From NCBI GenBank assembly GCA_008973525.1, contig WACJ01000308.1, forward strand, positions 186,001 to 250,000: a stretch of DNA of 64,000 bases, given 5' to 3'. Origin of the DNA: Stenopsyche tienmushanensis (lineage: Eukaryota; Arthropoda; Insecta; Trichoptera; Stenopsychidae). A program made the position numbers and the translations under genes. Below are positions 1-10,974 of the stretch, piece by piece; positions within the stretch are counted from its first letter, which is position 1; every line of letters begins with the position of its first letter. Under the pieces are notes generated by a model. That model did no database searches. It was not told the DNA's origin and worked only from the letters and a program-made list of their open reading frames with translations.

Positions 1-55
1 GCAAGTTTTAAGTTAATTACTTTAAGCATTCAACATTTTAATGGAACAAACTTAC

Positions 56-67
56 TTTGGAGAACAT
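56..67 (-). CDS. First coding exon of a partial RR-2 cuticular protein gene
   Basis: Only the 12-base first coding exon (M-F-S-K) followed by a GT donor (bases 55-54 on the minus strand) is inside the window; the other exons lie beyond the left edge. The call rests on near identity of bases 1-240 to 3590-3840, which hold the same exon, 5' leader and promoter of the complete gene at 2998-3658. It is the minus-strand half of a head-to-head pair with the gene starting at 554. The product cannot be checked from this window, but exon size, donor phase and leader match all neighbours. Confidence 0.75.
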
Positions 68-101
68 TTTTTTTTGTTGGTTTCACGATCCTGTCTCAGT
101 C

Positions 102-137
102 GATACTGACAAACTTGGTTTTCAGCAGACTTTTATA
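102..137 (-). promoter_or_regulatory. TATA box and initiator of the partial gene at 56-67
   Basis: On the minus strand TATAAAAG occupies 130-137 and TCAGTATC occupies 102-109, with 30 bases from the first T of the TATA box to the A of the initiator. This is the standard arthropod core-promoter spacing. The identical arrangement recurs at 3693-3728. Confidence 0.75.
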
Positions 138-484
138 TCATTAAGAATTTAATTTGATTTTTTCAACTTATTAGAATTCGCTTTACATAGACAATCTCTT
201 ATTGAGACTAATTCTACCGTGAACATTTTTAACACATATTTCAACATTTAATTTTCATACTAACAAAGTCAAGATCTTGCTTCATGACATTCATGTTATC
301 TGTTGAAAAAAACTGAAAATAAATTCGAACAGGCTTATCCATATGCATCCAAACATCCATCTTATTAAGCAATGCAGAATATATGTAAATTTGATCTAAA
401 TTTTGAACAAAGCCAAGTATGTCCCAAGGCTTCATGCAACATTTCTCCGAAAAAGTGAGTGTTGATGATTTGAGCGCACTCTGA

Positions 485-517
485 TATAAATCAGCGATCT
501 ACATGATGTATTTCAGT
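485..517 (+). promoter_or_regulatory. TATA box and initiator of the gene at 554
   Basis: TATAAATC at 485-492 and TCAGT at 513-517, again 30 bases apart, about 40 bases before the ATG. About 20-65 bases upstream of the TATA box (420-468) is a block shared with the genes at 4150 and 7548 (core TCATGCAA followed by AAAGTGAGTG-like sequence), a candidate enhancer-proximal element. Confidence 0.75.
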
Positions 518-553
518 ATCGATTGAGATTGGATAGCGAAACAAACGAGCAAT

Positions 554-1207
554 ATGTTATCAAAAGTAAATTTATTATTTTGGAGTGCTTAAATATTGTT
601 GCATGTCCATATTAAGCTAATAAGTAAATCATATTATTGTGTTTTTAAGATCTTTGTCTTCTGTGCTGTGGTAGTCGTATGCCAAGGAGGATTCTTGGGC
701 CAATCACCCTATCAAAGCTCACAGGGTCATGGATTATCATCTCAGAGCTTTGAATTGGATAATAGTATAAAATCACATGATTTCGGCCAGGATGATCACT
801 CGCACAATGAAAATGTATATTTTATTTACTTATTTGATATACAGTTTTAATATTATATCATTAATAACTATGATTTATTTTAGGCATATCCTCGTTACAA
901 CTTCAAATATTCAGTATCGGATGATCGTACCGACGATAAAAAAGGGCATTCTGAGTCTCGAGATGGAGATCAAGTTCAAGGGGAATATTCATTAGTTCAG
1001 CCTGATGGAAAGACCAGAACTGTTACTTACACAGCCGATAAACATAATGGGTACATTTAATTAAAATTTCATAAAATATTGCTTATTTTTGGAATATTTA
1101 CATAAGTACCTCTTCTTTTTAGATTTCAAGCAGATGTGAAATTTTCTGGAGGAAGTCAATACCAGCATGGACATCAGCAATTAGAAAATCTTCAATACCA
1201 TCACTGA
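554..1207 (+). CDS. RR-2 cuticular protein, His-rich class A
   Basis: Structural chitin-binding protein of the cuticle, secreted by epidermis (family knowledge). Four exons: 554-565, 650-814, 884-1050, 1123-1207; 142 residues. Exon 1 gives M-L-S-K; exon 2 completes a hydrophobic signal peptide ending near VVCQG, then [19 protein letters not shown] and a His/Asp-rich stretch. Exon 3 begins [14 protein letters not shown] and holds the RR-2 core [17 protein letters not shown], then TYTADKHNG. The split codon GG|A joins exon 4, a Gln/His tail ending in a TGA stop. All introns are short with GT-AG ends. A cysteine (residue 8) lies within the signal peptide only. Closest paralogs are the genes at 2998-3658, 4150-4822 and 7548-8216. 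Start chosen because the paralogs share the same 12-base exon. The gene is intact. Confidence 0.93.
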
Positions 1208-2997
1208 TCCTATTTGCCAACACTTCAGCTTAATCCAATATATTTATATTTAAAATAATATTTTTGTATGTACATATTGAAAACATGAATAAAATTAAAT
1301 TATAACTAAATTATAAATAATTGTTTCAATGTAAAATACAATTAAATTAAAAATCATATTATAGGATATAAGAACCACGAGTAAAGGCCATGGTTCATTT
1401 ATCAGTACAAATTCAATCAATAGAATTCATGTTTATGGTTCAAGTATAAATATCGTTTTTATTTCGCTGATTTATTTTTGATAGTTATTTTGTTTAGATA
1501 TTTTACAAAATAAAAAAGTTTAATATGTAGTATCGAAGTAGATTATCACACGATCATAGCTAAAAAATTCATTTTTACATTACGAATATTTTTAATAATT
1601 TTATCAACACAATTTGTAAGATTTTATAATAGTATGTTTTTTTTGTAATATTTTTATTATAGAATATTTTTTCAAAAGACAGACTTAGGTAAAAAAAGAA
1701 GGAAATATGGATAAAAATTGATAAATATCTAATATATAAAAATGAACCTCTCTTTGTTCGTATGTAATGCGCTGCCATGCCGTTCATTTGATTGCAATAA
1801 AACATCGTCCACTTATTTTTAAAGGCTGCGGAAGTAACATAGGCATAGTCTAATATAATATATAAAAATCAATGTTTGTTTGTTCGTATTTAATGCACTT
1901 CCATACCGTTCATCCGATTGTGATACAACTTTATCAACCTACTGTTTACACTTGCGGAAATAATATAGGCATAGTTACATTATTGTATAAATGCACCGTT
2001 TTAGCGCATATTGGTCTGGTGAAATGAAGTTTGGGCAGCAGGGACGGGGAGGAGAGAAAGGATGCGCGCGCAATACGTTGGTTAAATCGGTCTTCGAAAC
2101 AAGAGTGAGTGTGCATTAGTATTTAGAAATTAGCTATAATAAGAGAGTTTTAAACCAATATTATGAATAATCTTATGCAAATGTCTAAAAAAATTATAAA
2201 CAAGAATATTTAAAGTAAAGTAATTTAATCACGATGCACGAAGTAGGTTAAACATGAAAAGTCCTTAAAAATTCAAATATTTACAGTATTTTTCGGCTAT
2301 GATGATGATGATACAATTACTATAATTGTAAAAAATTCTCAGAAAATGATACCCACTGATGTTTGAGTTTACAATGAAGAAAATCATATGCTACAACAGT
2401 AAAAGCACTGAAAGTTGCCACAGAAGGCAAAAAGATCATGGTTTTAAGCTTTAAGATAAACATTTCATTCCTAAATCTAAAATTACCTAAACCAACTACG
2501 ATTAAAATTAAAAAGGGGAAAAGGCTTTATACTTTTAATTCAAACGTTTAAAAAAAAAATGTGTAGTAGTCAAAATCTTTTTTATTCTTACACAATATCA
2601 AATTTAGCTGATCATTAACGTGATAGTCTCGAATATATTCGAAGAACGACTGAGATCTATCATCAAAGAATTGATACAAAACAATCGATCTGCACTGCAA
2701 TAATAATATGCCACTGTTGAATCAGGCTTGTTTTATTCTTTTAAATTCTTAAACTATTTTAAAAGTTGTTCGGCTGGTATTGGAACTATAAAGAATATTG
2801 ATATGTCTGTGTGTTATAGAAAAAGTGGCAGAATTGTATATTTTAAATAAGGAAAATATAGGATTAACAAGTTATAAAACGAAGATTTTTTTAAAATATT
2901 TATTGATTGTATGATTTAAAAAGTGAATTAATACAATATTATATACAATTTTTTTCCAATGTTATTAAATGATAAAAGCTCGTTGGGGTGAATTTAT
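1208..2997. other. Intergenic region between convergent cuticle genes
   Basis: No gene recognised. A polyadenylation-like AATAAA lies near 1289, matching the end of the upstream plus-strand transcript. Bases 1728-1985 hold a degenerate two-unit repeat (listed separately). A small GC-richer patch lies near 2030-2080. The remaining sequence is AT-rich with only short chance ORFs. Confidence 0.6.
1728..1985. repeat. Two diverged tandem copies of a roughly 125-base dispersed-repeat fragment
   Basis: Bases about 1728-1850 and 1855-1985 each carry the series ATATATAAAAAT, TTTGTTCGTAT, TAATGC, CCAT, CCGTTCAT, GATTG, then a GCGGAAGTAA/GCGGAAATAA and ATAGGCATAGT segment. The order and spacing are the same in both, so this is a direct duplication. 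The 'TATATAAAAATgaa...TTTGTTCGTA' start resembles motifs seen in many dispersed arthropod repeats, but I cannot name the element. Confidence 0.6.
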
Positions 2998-3658
2998 TCA
3001 ATAATGGAAATTGTGGGATTGAAGCTCATCAAATTGCTGATGTCCATGTTGATATTGATCTCCTCCAGTCATGCTCACTTGGGCTTGGAATCTAAATATT
3101 TGAATAATATTTTAGCAAAATTTTAAAGGACATATGTATGTATAAAATATATTTACCCATTGTGCTTATCAGCAGTATATGTGACAGTTCTGGTTTTACC
3201 ATCAGGTTGAACTAAAGAGTATTCCCCTTGAACTTGATCTCCATCTCGGGATTCTGAATGGCTTTTTTCATCTCCAGTCACATCGTCTGATACTGAATAT
3301 TTGTATTGATAACGAGGATATGCCTATGAAATTACAAATCACCATTATGCAATGTAAAATTATTTGAATCCCATAAAATATATTGTAGTAATAAATTAAT
3401 ACATATTCATCATGGGAATGCTCATCGTGACCGACATCATTGGATTTAATACTACTGTCCAATTCGAAGTTTTGGGAGGATATCGTTTGACCCTGCGATC
3501 CTTGATGGGAAGATTGACCCAAAAATCCTCCTTGGCATACAGCCACCACAGCACAGATAACGAAGATCTAATTCGATAATGCGATATTATGACAAGTTTT
3601 AAGCTTATTACATTAAGCATACAACATTTTAATGGAATAAACTTACTTTGGAGAACAT
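2998..3658 (-). CDS. RR-2 cuticular protein, His-rich class A
   Basis: Secreted structural cuticle protein of the RR-2 chitin-binding family. Exons in transcript order: 3658-3647 (M-F-S-K), 3567-3403, 3323-3157, 3091-2998; 145 residues. Exon 2 has the signal peptide ending near AVCQG, a [13 protein letters not shown] segment, [15 protein letters not shown], then an acidic His-rich run (HDEHSHDEY). Exon 3 begins [14 protein letters not shown] and includes [20 protein letters not shown] and YTADKHNG. Exon 4 reads FQAQVS, then a Gly/Gln/His-rich tail ending NFHY. It points away from the gene at 4150, 491 bases separating the two start codons, and converges on the gene at 554. Intact. Confidence 0.93.
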
Positions 3659-3692
3659 TATTTTTTGTTGGTTTCACGATCCTGTCCCAGTT

Positions 3693-3728
3693 GATACTGA
3701 CAAACTTGGTTTTCAGCAGACTTTTATA
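3693..3728 (-). promoter_or_regulatory. TATA box and initiator of the gene at 2998-3658
   Basis: Minus-strand TATAAAAG at 3721-3728 and TCAGTATC at 3693-3700, 30 bases apart. Leader and promoter are almost identical to 60-140. Confidence 0.78.
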
Positions 3729-4080
3729 TCATTAAGAATTTAATTTAATTTGTTCAACACATTAGAATTCGCTTTACATAGACAATCTCTTATTGAGACT
3801 AATTCTACCGTGAACATTTTTAACACATTACAACATTTAATTTTCATTCTAACAAAGTCAAGATCTTTGCTTCGTGACATTCATATTAATTCGAACAGAA
3901 CTATTCTTTTGCAAATGTACATCTTTTTGTTAAGCAATATAAATAAAATAACAATTAAATCAACCCCTTACTATTTCCATAATTCATATGTGGCAAGTCT
4001 TCATGCAAGACTTGTCCCAGAAAGTGAGTGCTGATATAATATAATTAATTTATCACAAAATTGTAATAATGACATGATGA

Positions 4081-4113
4081 TATAAATATGTGTTGAATAT
4101 TATTTACTTCAGT
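4081..4113 (+). promoter_or_regulatory. TATA box and initiator of the gene at 4150
   Basis: TATAAATA at 4081-4088 and TCAGT at 4109-4113 (TCAGTATCGACT context), 30 bases apart. The shared upstream block (TCTTCATGCAA ... AAAGTGAGTGCTG) lies at about 3990-4032. Confidence 0.75.
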
Positions 4114-4149
4114 ATCGACTAATACGCGATCGTGAAACAAACAACCAAT

Positions 4150-4822
4150 ATGTTCTCTAAAGTAATTTGATTTTATGATAAATTGATGATATGGTAATTT
4201 TATATATATTTGTTTTAGGAATATGATTAATCATAATATTTTTTTGTATTAGATATTTGTCTTTTGTGCCATGGTGGCTGTATGCCAAGGAGGATTTATC
4301 GGACAATCATCTCATCAAAGCTCACAGGGCCATGGAGTATCATCACAGAGCTTTGAATTGGATAGCAGTATCAAATCCCATGATCATGGACATGATGAAC
4401 ATTCCCATGATGAACATGTACACTTAGTTACTAAATTTGTATGATATAGATATTTACATGAAATTTAATCATGTTAATATATTATTTCAGGCGTATCCTC
4501 GTTATAACTTCAAATATTCAGTATCGGATGATCATACTGATGATAAAAAGAGCCATTCTGAATCCCGAGATGGAGATCAAGTTCAAGGGGAATATTCGTT
4601 AGTTCAACCTGATGGCAAAACCAGAACTGTTACCTACACAGCCGATAAACACAATGGGTATAAAACGTTTGTATTTTAATGAATCGTTTTGAAAACTACC
4701 TATACCTAATATTTTATTCTTGATCTAGATTCCAAGCTCAAGTAAGCCTAACCGGTGGAAATCAATATCAACATGAACATCAACAATTTAATGACCTCCA
4801 ATACCACAATTTCCATCATTAA
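4150..4822 (+). CDS. RR-2 cuticular protein, His-rich class A
   Basis: Secreted RR-2 structural protein, 145 residues, four exons: 4150-4161 (M-F-S-K), 4253-4417, 4491-4657, 4729-4822. Signal peptide residues [13 protein letters not shown] are followed by [30 protein letters not shown], then a His/Asp/Glu cluster [11 protein letters not shown]. The RR-2 exon starts [18 protein letters not shown], contains [20 protein letters not shown] and ends at the split codon GG|A after DKHN. Tail: [20 protein letters not shown], then a short His-rich end, TAA stop. It is the plus-strand partner of the divergent pair with 2998-3658. Intact, all splice sites GT-AG. Confidence 0.93.
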
Positions 4823-5479
4823 TCGCTTGAAAAACTGTCATCTTAATTTTATTCTACTGCTCTTGTTTTGTCATTTGTTATCCTATCTTTGATTATGTTA
4901 TATATAGAATTAATGTTATGAAATATTGAAAATACAAATCGAAATTAGCGCTCAACTCCATGTTATAATTATCCCTAACCATTCCATAAAATTATTATTT
5001 TGTACCGTGTATATAAATCACAAAGCTATATGACGATTGAAATTTGTACTGTTATCAAATTTTGCTAACATTTATATCGGTTTATGGTTTTGTTCCGCTT
5101 TGAAGCCCTGTACATAGATGTTTGAAGTTTAAAAGTCTTAGGCCAAATAGCGTGAATATTCTACTACACTATTCTACTGAAGTCAAAACTCCTTTAAAAA
5201 AACATAAAGATAGTTTTCTTTACAAAAGAGCTTACAGTGATTTTTGACAAAAATGGCCGAAATATTTTATTTTGATTATAATAACTTACAAAATGATCAA
5301 GTTCAATTATTTCATACGTTTGCCTAAATAATTAGACGATGTTTAGATAATATCGTTTCGAGTTTTTTCAATATCGTAAACATTATCTATATATGAATAT
5401 TGATTTTTCATGCAGATTTAAGTAAATTATTTGATAGCCTTTCTTTAATAACTAGTCAATATTGTATTAGATTTATGTC
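4823..5479. other. Intergenic spacer, no gene seen
   Basis: AT-rich DNA between the stop of the upstream cuticle gene and a pogo/Tigger-like relic. No canonical polyadenylation signal stands out, and I see no coding or RNA gene signal. Confidence 0.5.
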
Positions 5480-6510
5480 CGATGTCTCTCGATTATCCGG
5501 AAAACTAAAAAAAAAATTGGATAATGAGACAACTCCCGAACAGTACATGTAGTGTTATAAACATAGGTCAAGAATAAAAAATAAAACTCTTCAAAGCGAT
5601 ATGGATGATGCTTGTATCATAACTACCAAGAAAATGGATTTTAAGAAAGCTTGTTACACGAGGCAGATATTATGAGTGTAAAATTGTGAAAAAGGACCCG
5701 GGGTGATAAGTGACTAAAAACGCATCAGGAACTCATAAAAAACTTTTGGTGATTGGGAAAGCAAATAAACCTCGATCTTTTAAGCGAAACTCTAATGAAA
5801 AATCTTCCTCTCAAATATTATAGACAGAAAAGGGAATGGATGGATAGGGAGAGTTTTGAAGATTGGTTAAAAAAGAATTCGGTTCCAGAGGTGCAATTTA
5901 AAAAAAAAACAAGGGATTGCCACAGAAAACAGTACCATTATTAGAAAATGCTCCTTTTCATCCCAACGAAAGCATATTGATAACGGGCGATGGAATTATG
6001 GTTACAAAATTATCGCTTCCTAGTGTGACATCTTTGATCTAGCCCATGAACCAAAGCGTTATAGAATCATTAAAACGTCTTTATCGACACAGTCTTCTGA
6101 AAACTCTTGCTGAGGAAGATAACAACTTGATCAATTTCTGGGGAAAAAGGTCGATATTGGATGCCATACATAGAATAATACAATCTTGGTCAAAAGTAAA
6201 GCCAAAAACTCTGGTTCGATCATGGAGAAATATTCTTCCTGGCATGGAAACGACTAATGCATTCTGAAGAGAATGAAGCAAATGATATATCTGAAATATT
6301 TGGATAATTGGAAATTCTAAAATTCTTCTAAGATAGTTCAAATCTTCTCGTAGATTTGGACCATCCGAATTTTCCTGCTCTCCGCAACTATTCTCCTCAA
6401 CATTTGCCCGCATAATCGCCAGTCTAGTGTAATTCCCTTATTACACGTTCGTTAAGTTTACACAAAATAACCAGTTAAGCGATTTCGAATTATCTGGTTA
6501 CAAAAATTAA
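5480..6510 (+). mobile_element. Decayed pogo/Tigger-like (CENP-B/jerky type) DNA transposon
   Basis: Conceptual translation across stops and frameshifts reads as the DDE domain of the Tigger/jerky transposase family. Around 5914-6060 one frame gives LPQKTVPLLENAPFHP, then SLPSVTSLI-stop-PMNQSVIESL, matching the family pattern LLDNAPSHP ... LPPNVTxLIQPMDQ. Downstream, 6060-6265 reads RLYRHSLLKTL and a segment with WSKVKPKTLVRSWRNILPG, typical of the family C-terminal part. The aspartate of DNAP is Glu here and the Gln codon before PM is TAG, so it is dead. The N-terminal DNA-binding part is missing or unrecognisable. Possible end sequences are GATTATCCGGAAAA near 5490 and AACCAGATAATTCGAAATCG (minus strand) near 6485-6505; the boundaries are approximate. 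Confidence 0.8.
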
Positions 6511-7385
6511 AAATCAAACAAAATTTCAATATTATATCTAAGAAAACTATGTTTATTAATTGATCGAGGAAATTTTCCTGGTCGCTAAAAACTATTCTTT
6601 GATGTTTTTTTCAGTAACATCTTACAGAATATCCTGGTTTTTTTTGAGCCAGATATCTTTTTAATTTCATTTTATAGAATTTTGAAGTTCATCGCTAAAA
6701 TTTGCTACATTTTTTCTGTAAAAAGATCTTCATTTATTTAATATAACTTCAATTATTCAGCCAAATTAATATCCCAATCGTAATTTTCATCAAATTTACT
6801 TCATTAGTCTATATTTCCACCAATAAATCTTAACATCCTTGACATTTATAGCGATAAAATCTCTCCATTCTATTGACTTAGCATATTTAACAATTGCATT
6901 AATTCGATGTTCAGCCAGCTCGATTACATTTCCATATTAAGCATGTTAGTTCTAGTCATACATTTTTCAACTATATATTCAATGATAGCTATCTTGATCG
7001 ATTATATTTAAAATTGATTGCAATAATTCCCTTGTGTAATGTACTTAAAATGAACCTATGATTATCTGATTTCAACTAAAACTTTTGGATAGTTTGGTGC
7101 ATTATACAATATCAGTGGAATTATTTTATTTTTTCAGTAAGTAGTTCCCCATTTATTCTCCTTGAAACAGAGCAAACGCTTTCAGCTGAGGCTATTTGAA
7201 AGTGCAAAAAAATGAGATCAATATATTAACAGAAATCAATTTTAAATATGCTCCAAATAAGAATTAGTCTGAAATCTCATACTTCTGTAATAGTTTAAAT
7301 GGAATGCAATGAAATATGGACCACTTAAGTAACGTGGTGGCTCGATTGGGTCGACGATTCATCATTTTCATAACAATATCCATGT
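6511..7385. other. Intergenic spacer, no gene seen
   Basis: AT-rich DNA with no supported coding region. No minus-strand partner of the gene at 7548 was found here, unlike the two divergent pairs to the left. Confidence 0.5.
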
Positions 7386-7478
7386 GTCCCAAGTCGTCAT
7401 GCAACAATTACACCAAAAAAGAGAATGCTGGTAAAGAATAAATGCATTCTTAATAAATTTGGATGAACTGAATGATGA

Positions 7479-7511
7479 TATAAAAGCGTGCTGAATATCA
7501 ACTATTTCAGT
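7479..7511 (+). promoter_or_regulatory. TATA box and initiator of the gene at 7548
   Basis: TATAAAAG at 7479-7486 and TCAGT at 7507-7511, 30 bases apart. The upstream block shared with 420-468 and 3990-4032 is at 7386-7433 (TGTCCCAAG..GTCATGCAACA). Confidence 0.78.
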
Positions 7512-7547
7512 ATCCACTGAGAAACAATCGTGAAACAAACAACCAAA

Positions 7548-8216
7548 ATGTTCTCCAAAGTTAGTTTAAATTTAAAATTACGTGTCATAATTAAAATGAT
7601 ATAAAAAGCAAATATACATTGTGTTTTTTGTTTTAGATCTTTGCTTTCTGTGCTGTGGTGACCATGTGTCATGGAGGATTTTTGGGTCAATCTTCCCATC
7701 AAAGTTCATCAGGTCATGGTGTATCATCCCAAAGCTTTGAATTAGATAATAGTATAAAATCCCATAATTATGATCATGATGAACACTCGCATGATGAGCA
7801 TGTAATTATACATATTTTTATATTTGATATAGTATGTATACATAAAGACTAATATGGTATTAATATAATTATATTATTTACAGGCTTATCCTCGTTATCA
7901 ATACAAATATTCAGTGTCAGACGATAAGACCGAAGATCAAAAAAGTCATTCTGAAACCCGAGATGGAGATCAAGTCCAAGGAGAATATTCTTTGGTTCAA
8001 CCTGATGGTAAAACCAGAACTGTAACATACACTGCTGATAAACACAATGGGTATTTCAGGATTTTCCGAATATTAATTTAGATTTTACATTCAAAAATAT
8101 TGATAATACGTTTTTGATTTAGATTCCAAGCCGAAGTACGATTATCCGGAGGAAATCAATATCAGCATGAATATCAGCAATTCGATGATTCCCAATACCA
8201 CAATTTCCATCATTGA
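7548..8216 (+). CDS. RR-2 cuticular protein, His-rich class A
   Basis: Secreted RR-2 structural protein, 145 residues. Exons 7548-7559 (M-F-S-K), 7637-7801, 7884-8050, 8123-8216. Exon 2 gives signal peptide [43 protein letters not shown], then [11 protein letters not shown]. Exon 3 starts [20 protein letters not shown] with [20 protein letters not shown]. The tail is [20 protein letters not shown] and a His end. Its KTEDQK segment is shared with the pair at 9837-11706 rather than with the HTDDKK form of its left neighbours, so it looks intermediate between the two subgroups. It has no divergent partner. Intact. Confidence 0.93.
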
Positions 8217-9110
8217 AGAGCGTCCATTGAACATCTCAATATTATTTCACTGTTTATATAGTTTATAAAGTCAATCAATATGTTATTAAAGTCATCCTAT
8301 TAAATCATGCAAATTATAAATTTTGAACAATAATATTTCGTTTCAATTGCTTACAACCAATAAATTTGCATTTCCAACTCAGTACGATATCATGCAAAGA
8401 AATTTGATTTCATAATATAATAACTATAATCAAGTTCTCGACTGCGCTTAACAGTATAATTGATCTCTTAGATAGTAAATACTAAAAGGAAACATGATAT
8501 ACAACAAAACTATAAACTGTATTATATAATCTAACATAGCTGTGATTGTCAAAAGAATATCGTGCTTGCTAATAATTAATTGTCAAAAAAATAGTCATGC
8601 TTGTTTCGACCTAATTTTCTGATCTGCGATTGATTTATTAGATAATCTATGATTAAATCAAATAAGATTGTCTGCTTGGTATGCTTAAAATGAGAAACTC
8701 TTTTATTTTTAGGATAAATAAATAGATATTTTTGTTGTGTTCTGAGTGTGTTCTGACATGTTCTGAGAAAAAGGAATAGACAATCCTTATATAACATGTG
8801 ATCATTATAACACATTTTCGTTCCACAATGCAAATTTTTTCGATCATCGAAGCTATAGAGGCATTAACCTCGTAATTTTTTCCATGAAATATTAAAAATA
8901 TTAATGTATTGAAGGAACATTGAAAAAAAATAGCCAAAACTAAATGTAAGTCTTATTGAATCAGCTGAATACAAAGTGGACGCAAAAGAAAATCTTGCTA
9001 AGTCTAGGAGTTAAGGCTTAACTATATGAATATCAAATATATTCAAGAACTATTGCTTGATTAATTACCTAAAATTTAGAGGTGATGAAGTCATTAAGCA
9101 ATATATTCTA
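8217..9110. other. Intergenic spacer, no gene seen
   Basis: AT-rich sequence; two overlapping minus-strand ORFs of 85 and 94 codons at 8576-8937 have no recognisable domain, a Phe/Ile/Tyr/Lys composition expected from AT-rich noise, and no splice context. They are not called as genes. Confidence 0.5.
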
Positions 9111-9114
9111 AAAA

Positions 9115-9360
9115 AAAAGTATTAAGAGAGCGATTCCACAGAAAACCCGTCGCCAACGTATACCACTATAATTAGTCGATATGAAACTAGTTGCAAACAT
9201 CAGAGACTTGATCGTGCATTAGTGCAAGCATCATATAAAGCCGCATTGAAAATTGTCAAGCAAAAAAACCTCACACAATTGGAAAAAAAATCATCAAACC
9301 CTGCATGTTGAAATTAATTCTTGAGGATTCCAGTGAAAGAAAGAACCAACTTAATTGAAC
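9115..9360 (+). mobile_element. hAT transposase fragment (SCAND3/ZBED-like)
   Basis: Across frame changes, the sequence reads ASYKAALKIVKQKN near 9226-9270, then KPHTIGKKIIKPCMLKLIL near 9268-9325. This matches the conserved N-terminal segment of SCAND3/ZBED-type hAT transposases (pattern A/S-Y-x-x-S-L-x-I-A ... KPHTIGE.L..P). Frameshifts and the lack of the remaining domains show it is a dead fragment. A different part of the same kind of transposase is at 20040-21060. Confidence 0.7.
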
Positions 9361-9836
9361 TAAATTATATGAGTTAAATATTTTAAATTGATTTTTTATT
9401 CATCAAATAAAAAAGATGGCATATTTTACTATATCATCCTGGGATTATGCAAAATTTACTAAAAAGAACAGCAGTTATCAAATGACTTCGACCGCACAGT
9501 AACAAAAACCTATCGCAAGAATTTATTGCATCGGTTTACCACCATTAATTGGTTTTGGAGTATTTACAACCACATAATGCGTTTTTAATTAAAACGCCAA
9601 TCTCTTGGCTATTTGGACAAATGCAGCATGTAAGTGCTGACCATAGCAAATTAGGCCGTTTGAATAATGCATTGCCTAATAAAAGACTTGGAATAATATA
9701 CATTTGGTTAAGAATTTGGTATAAATTAAAGCCATTTTATTTCAAAATTCAATTTATTTATCTAAATAAAATACAATAAAAATTTAACTAATTAAGCGTA
9801 TCAAGTTTATGTATCAGTCCATTTTTTGAGAATTTT
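9361..9836. other. Intergenic spacer, no gene seen
   Basis: A 76-codon plus-strand ORF at 9549-9779 has no recognisable domain and ends in AT-rich sequence; I do not call it a gene. It could be transposon debris continuing from 9115-9360, but this is not shown. Confidence 0.4.
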
Positions 9837-10561
9837 TTAATGATGATAACTATGTTCGTCGTAACTTTGAAGGGCAAGTTGTTCATAAGCTTGGGCATCA
9901 TGTGCATGTTGATTTCCACCAATAGTGCTGACTTGGGCTTTAAATCTGAAATATGTTTGCCGTCATGTATGTGTTAATTATGAATAAAATATGTTTTTAA
10001 CGAATGAAATTATCGATATTTACCCATCATGATCGTTGGCTGTATAAGTGACGGTCCTTGTAGATCCATCAGGTTGAATGAAAGAATATTGTCCTTGCAC
10101 ATTGTCGCCGTCTCTGGATTCCCAGTGGTTCTTTTGATCCTCAGTTTTATCGTCATTTACGGAATATTTGTATTCGTATTTGGGATAAGCCTAATTGTAT
10201 AATATGATCGTATGAGATTAGCCACATTTTTAAATATTGTATTTTCATACAAAATGGCAAATTTATTTACGTGTTCGTCGACGTGTTCGAGATGATCACC
10301 GTGATGGAAATCCTGATGCAAATCGTTATGATCGTGCACTTGTTTAAGTTCTCCATGTCCATGGTGTTGTACGATGCTTTGAGATGACACTCCATGTCCT
10401 TGTGAGCTATGATGATTCTTGTGGAATAGGTTGTCGAGGAATCCAGCATTGGATGCTGCTACAAGAGCGAGAATTATGGCGATCTGGAATTTATGATAAA
10501 TTATTAATTACATATATTTTAAATTAAGAGAAAAAAATGAAGTGCTTACTTTAGAATACAT
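9837..10561 (-). CDS. RR-2 cuticular protein, His-rich, twin of the gene at 10975
   Basis: Secreted RR-2 protein, 166 residues. Exons in transcript order: 10561-10550 (M-Y-S-K), 10483-10271, 10190-10024, 9945-9837. Exon 2: signal peptide IAIILALVAASNAG, then GFLDNLFHKNHHSSQGHG, SSQSIVQHHGHGELKQVHD, and a His/Asp/Leu-rich stretch ending VDEH. Exon 3: [46 protein letters not shown]. Exon 4: FKAQVSTIGGNQHAHDAQ and a Tyr/His-rich tail. The RR-2 exon encodes the same protein sequence as the gene at 10975, exon 2 differs at four residues, and even the two short introns are nearly identical. Intact. Confidence 0.93.
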
Positions 10562-10592
10562 TTTCAGCTGTTGACTGTTGTCTTACTCGGAT

Positions 10593-10630
10593 GATACTGC
10601 TATGATATCATCTTCACCCCTTTTTATATA
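10593..10630 (-). promoter_or_regulatory. TATA box and initiator of the gene at 9837-10561
   Basis: Minus-strand TATATAAAAA at 10621-10630 and GCAGTATC at 10593-10600, 30 bases from TATAAA to the initiator A. It lies at one end of a 413-base spacer shared with the divergent twin gene. Confidence 0.7.
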
Positions 10631-10907
10631 TGAGACATTCACTTCTGATTACCATAATCCATATACAAAAAAATGTTTTCAAATTGTAATTCACATTTAT
10701 ATGTTTAACATATTTAATATTTTCTGTCATAGATTTTATTAAAATTGCAAGAATTTTGTTAATGTCATAAAAACTATTTAATTCAAGTAAACTGCTGAAA
10801 TTCTTCGAAAACATATATCATCTTCAGTCACGCTACAATAACGACAGTATTTTTCAGCAATTTCTTGGAATATTTGCATTATGGTAATAATAGGTGAATG
10901 TTATCCA

Positions 10908-10940
10908 TATAAGAAGAGGAGAAGATTTTATCAAATCAGT
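10908..10940 (+). promoter_or_regulatory. TATA box and initiator of the gene at 10975
   Basis: TATAAG at 10908-10913 and TCAGT at 10936-10940 (TCAGTATC context), 30 bases apart. Confidence 0.7.
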
Positions 10941-10974
10941 ATCAATCGAGACACACAACAATCATCAATTGAAA

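Noticed and set aside
6081..6413. 110-codon minus-strand ORF
   Set aside because: It overlaps the Tigger-like transposase remains read on the plus strand and is their antisense shadow.
8576..8937. Two overlapping minus-strand ORFs, 85 and 94 codons
   Set aside because: No domain or splice evidence; composition matches AT-rich background.
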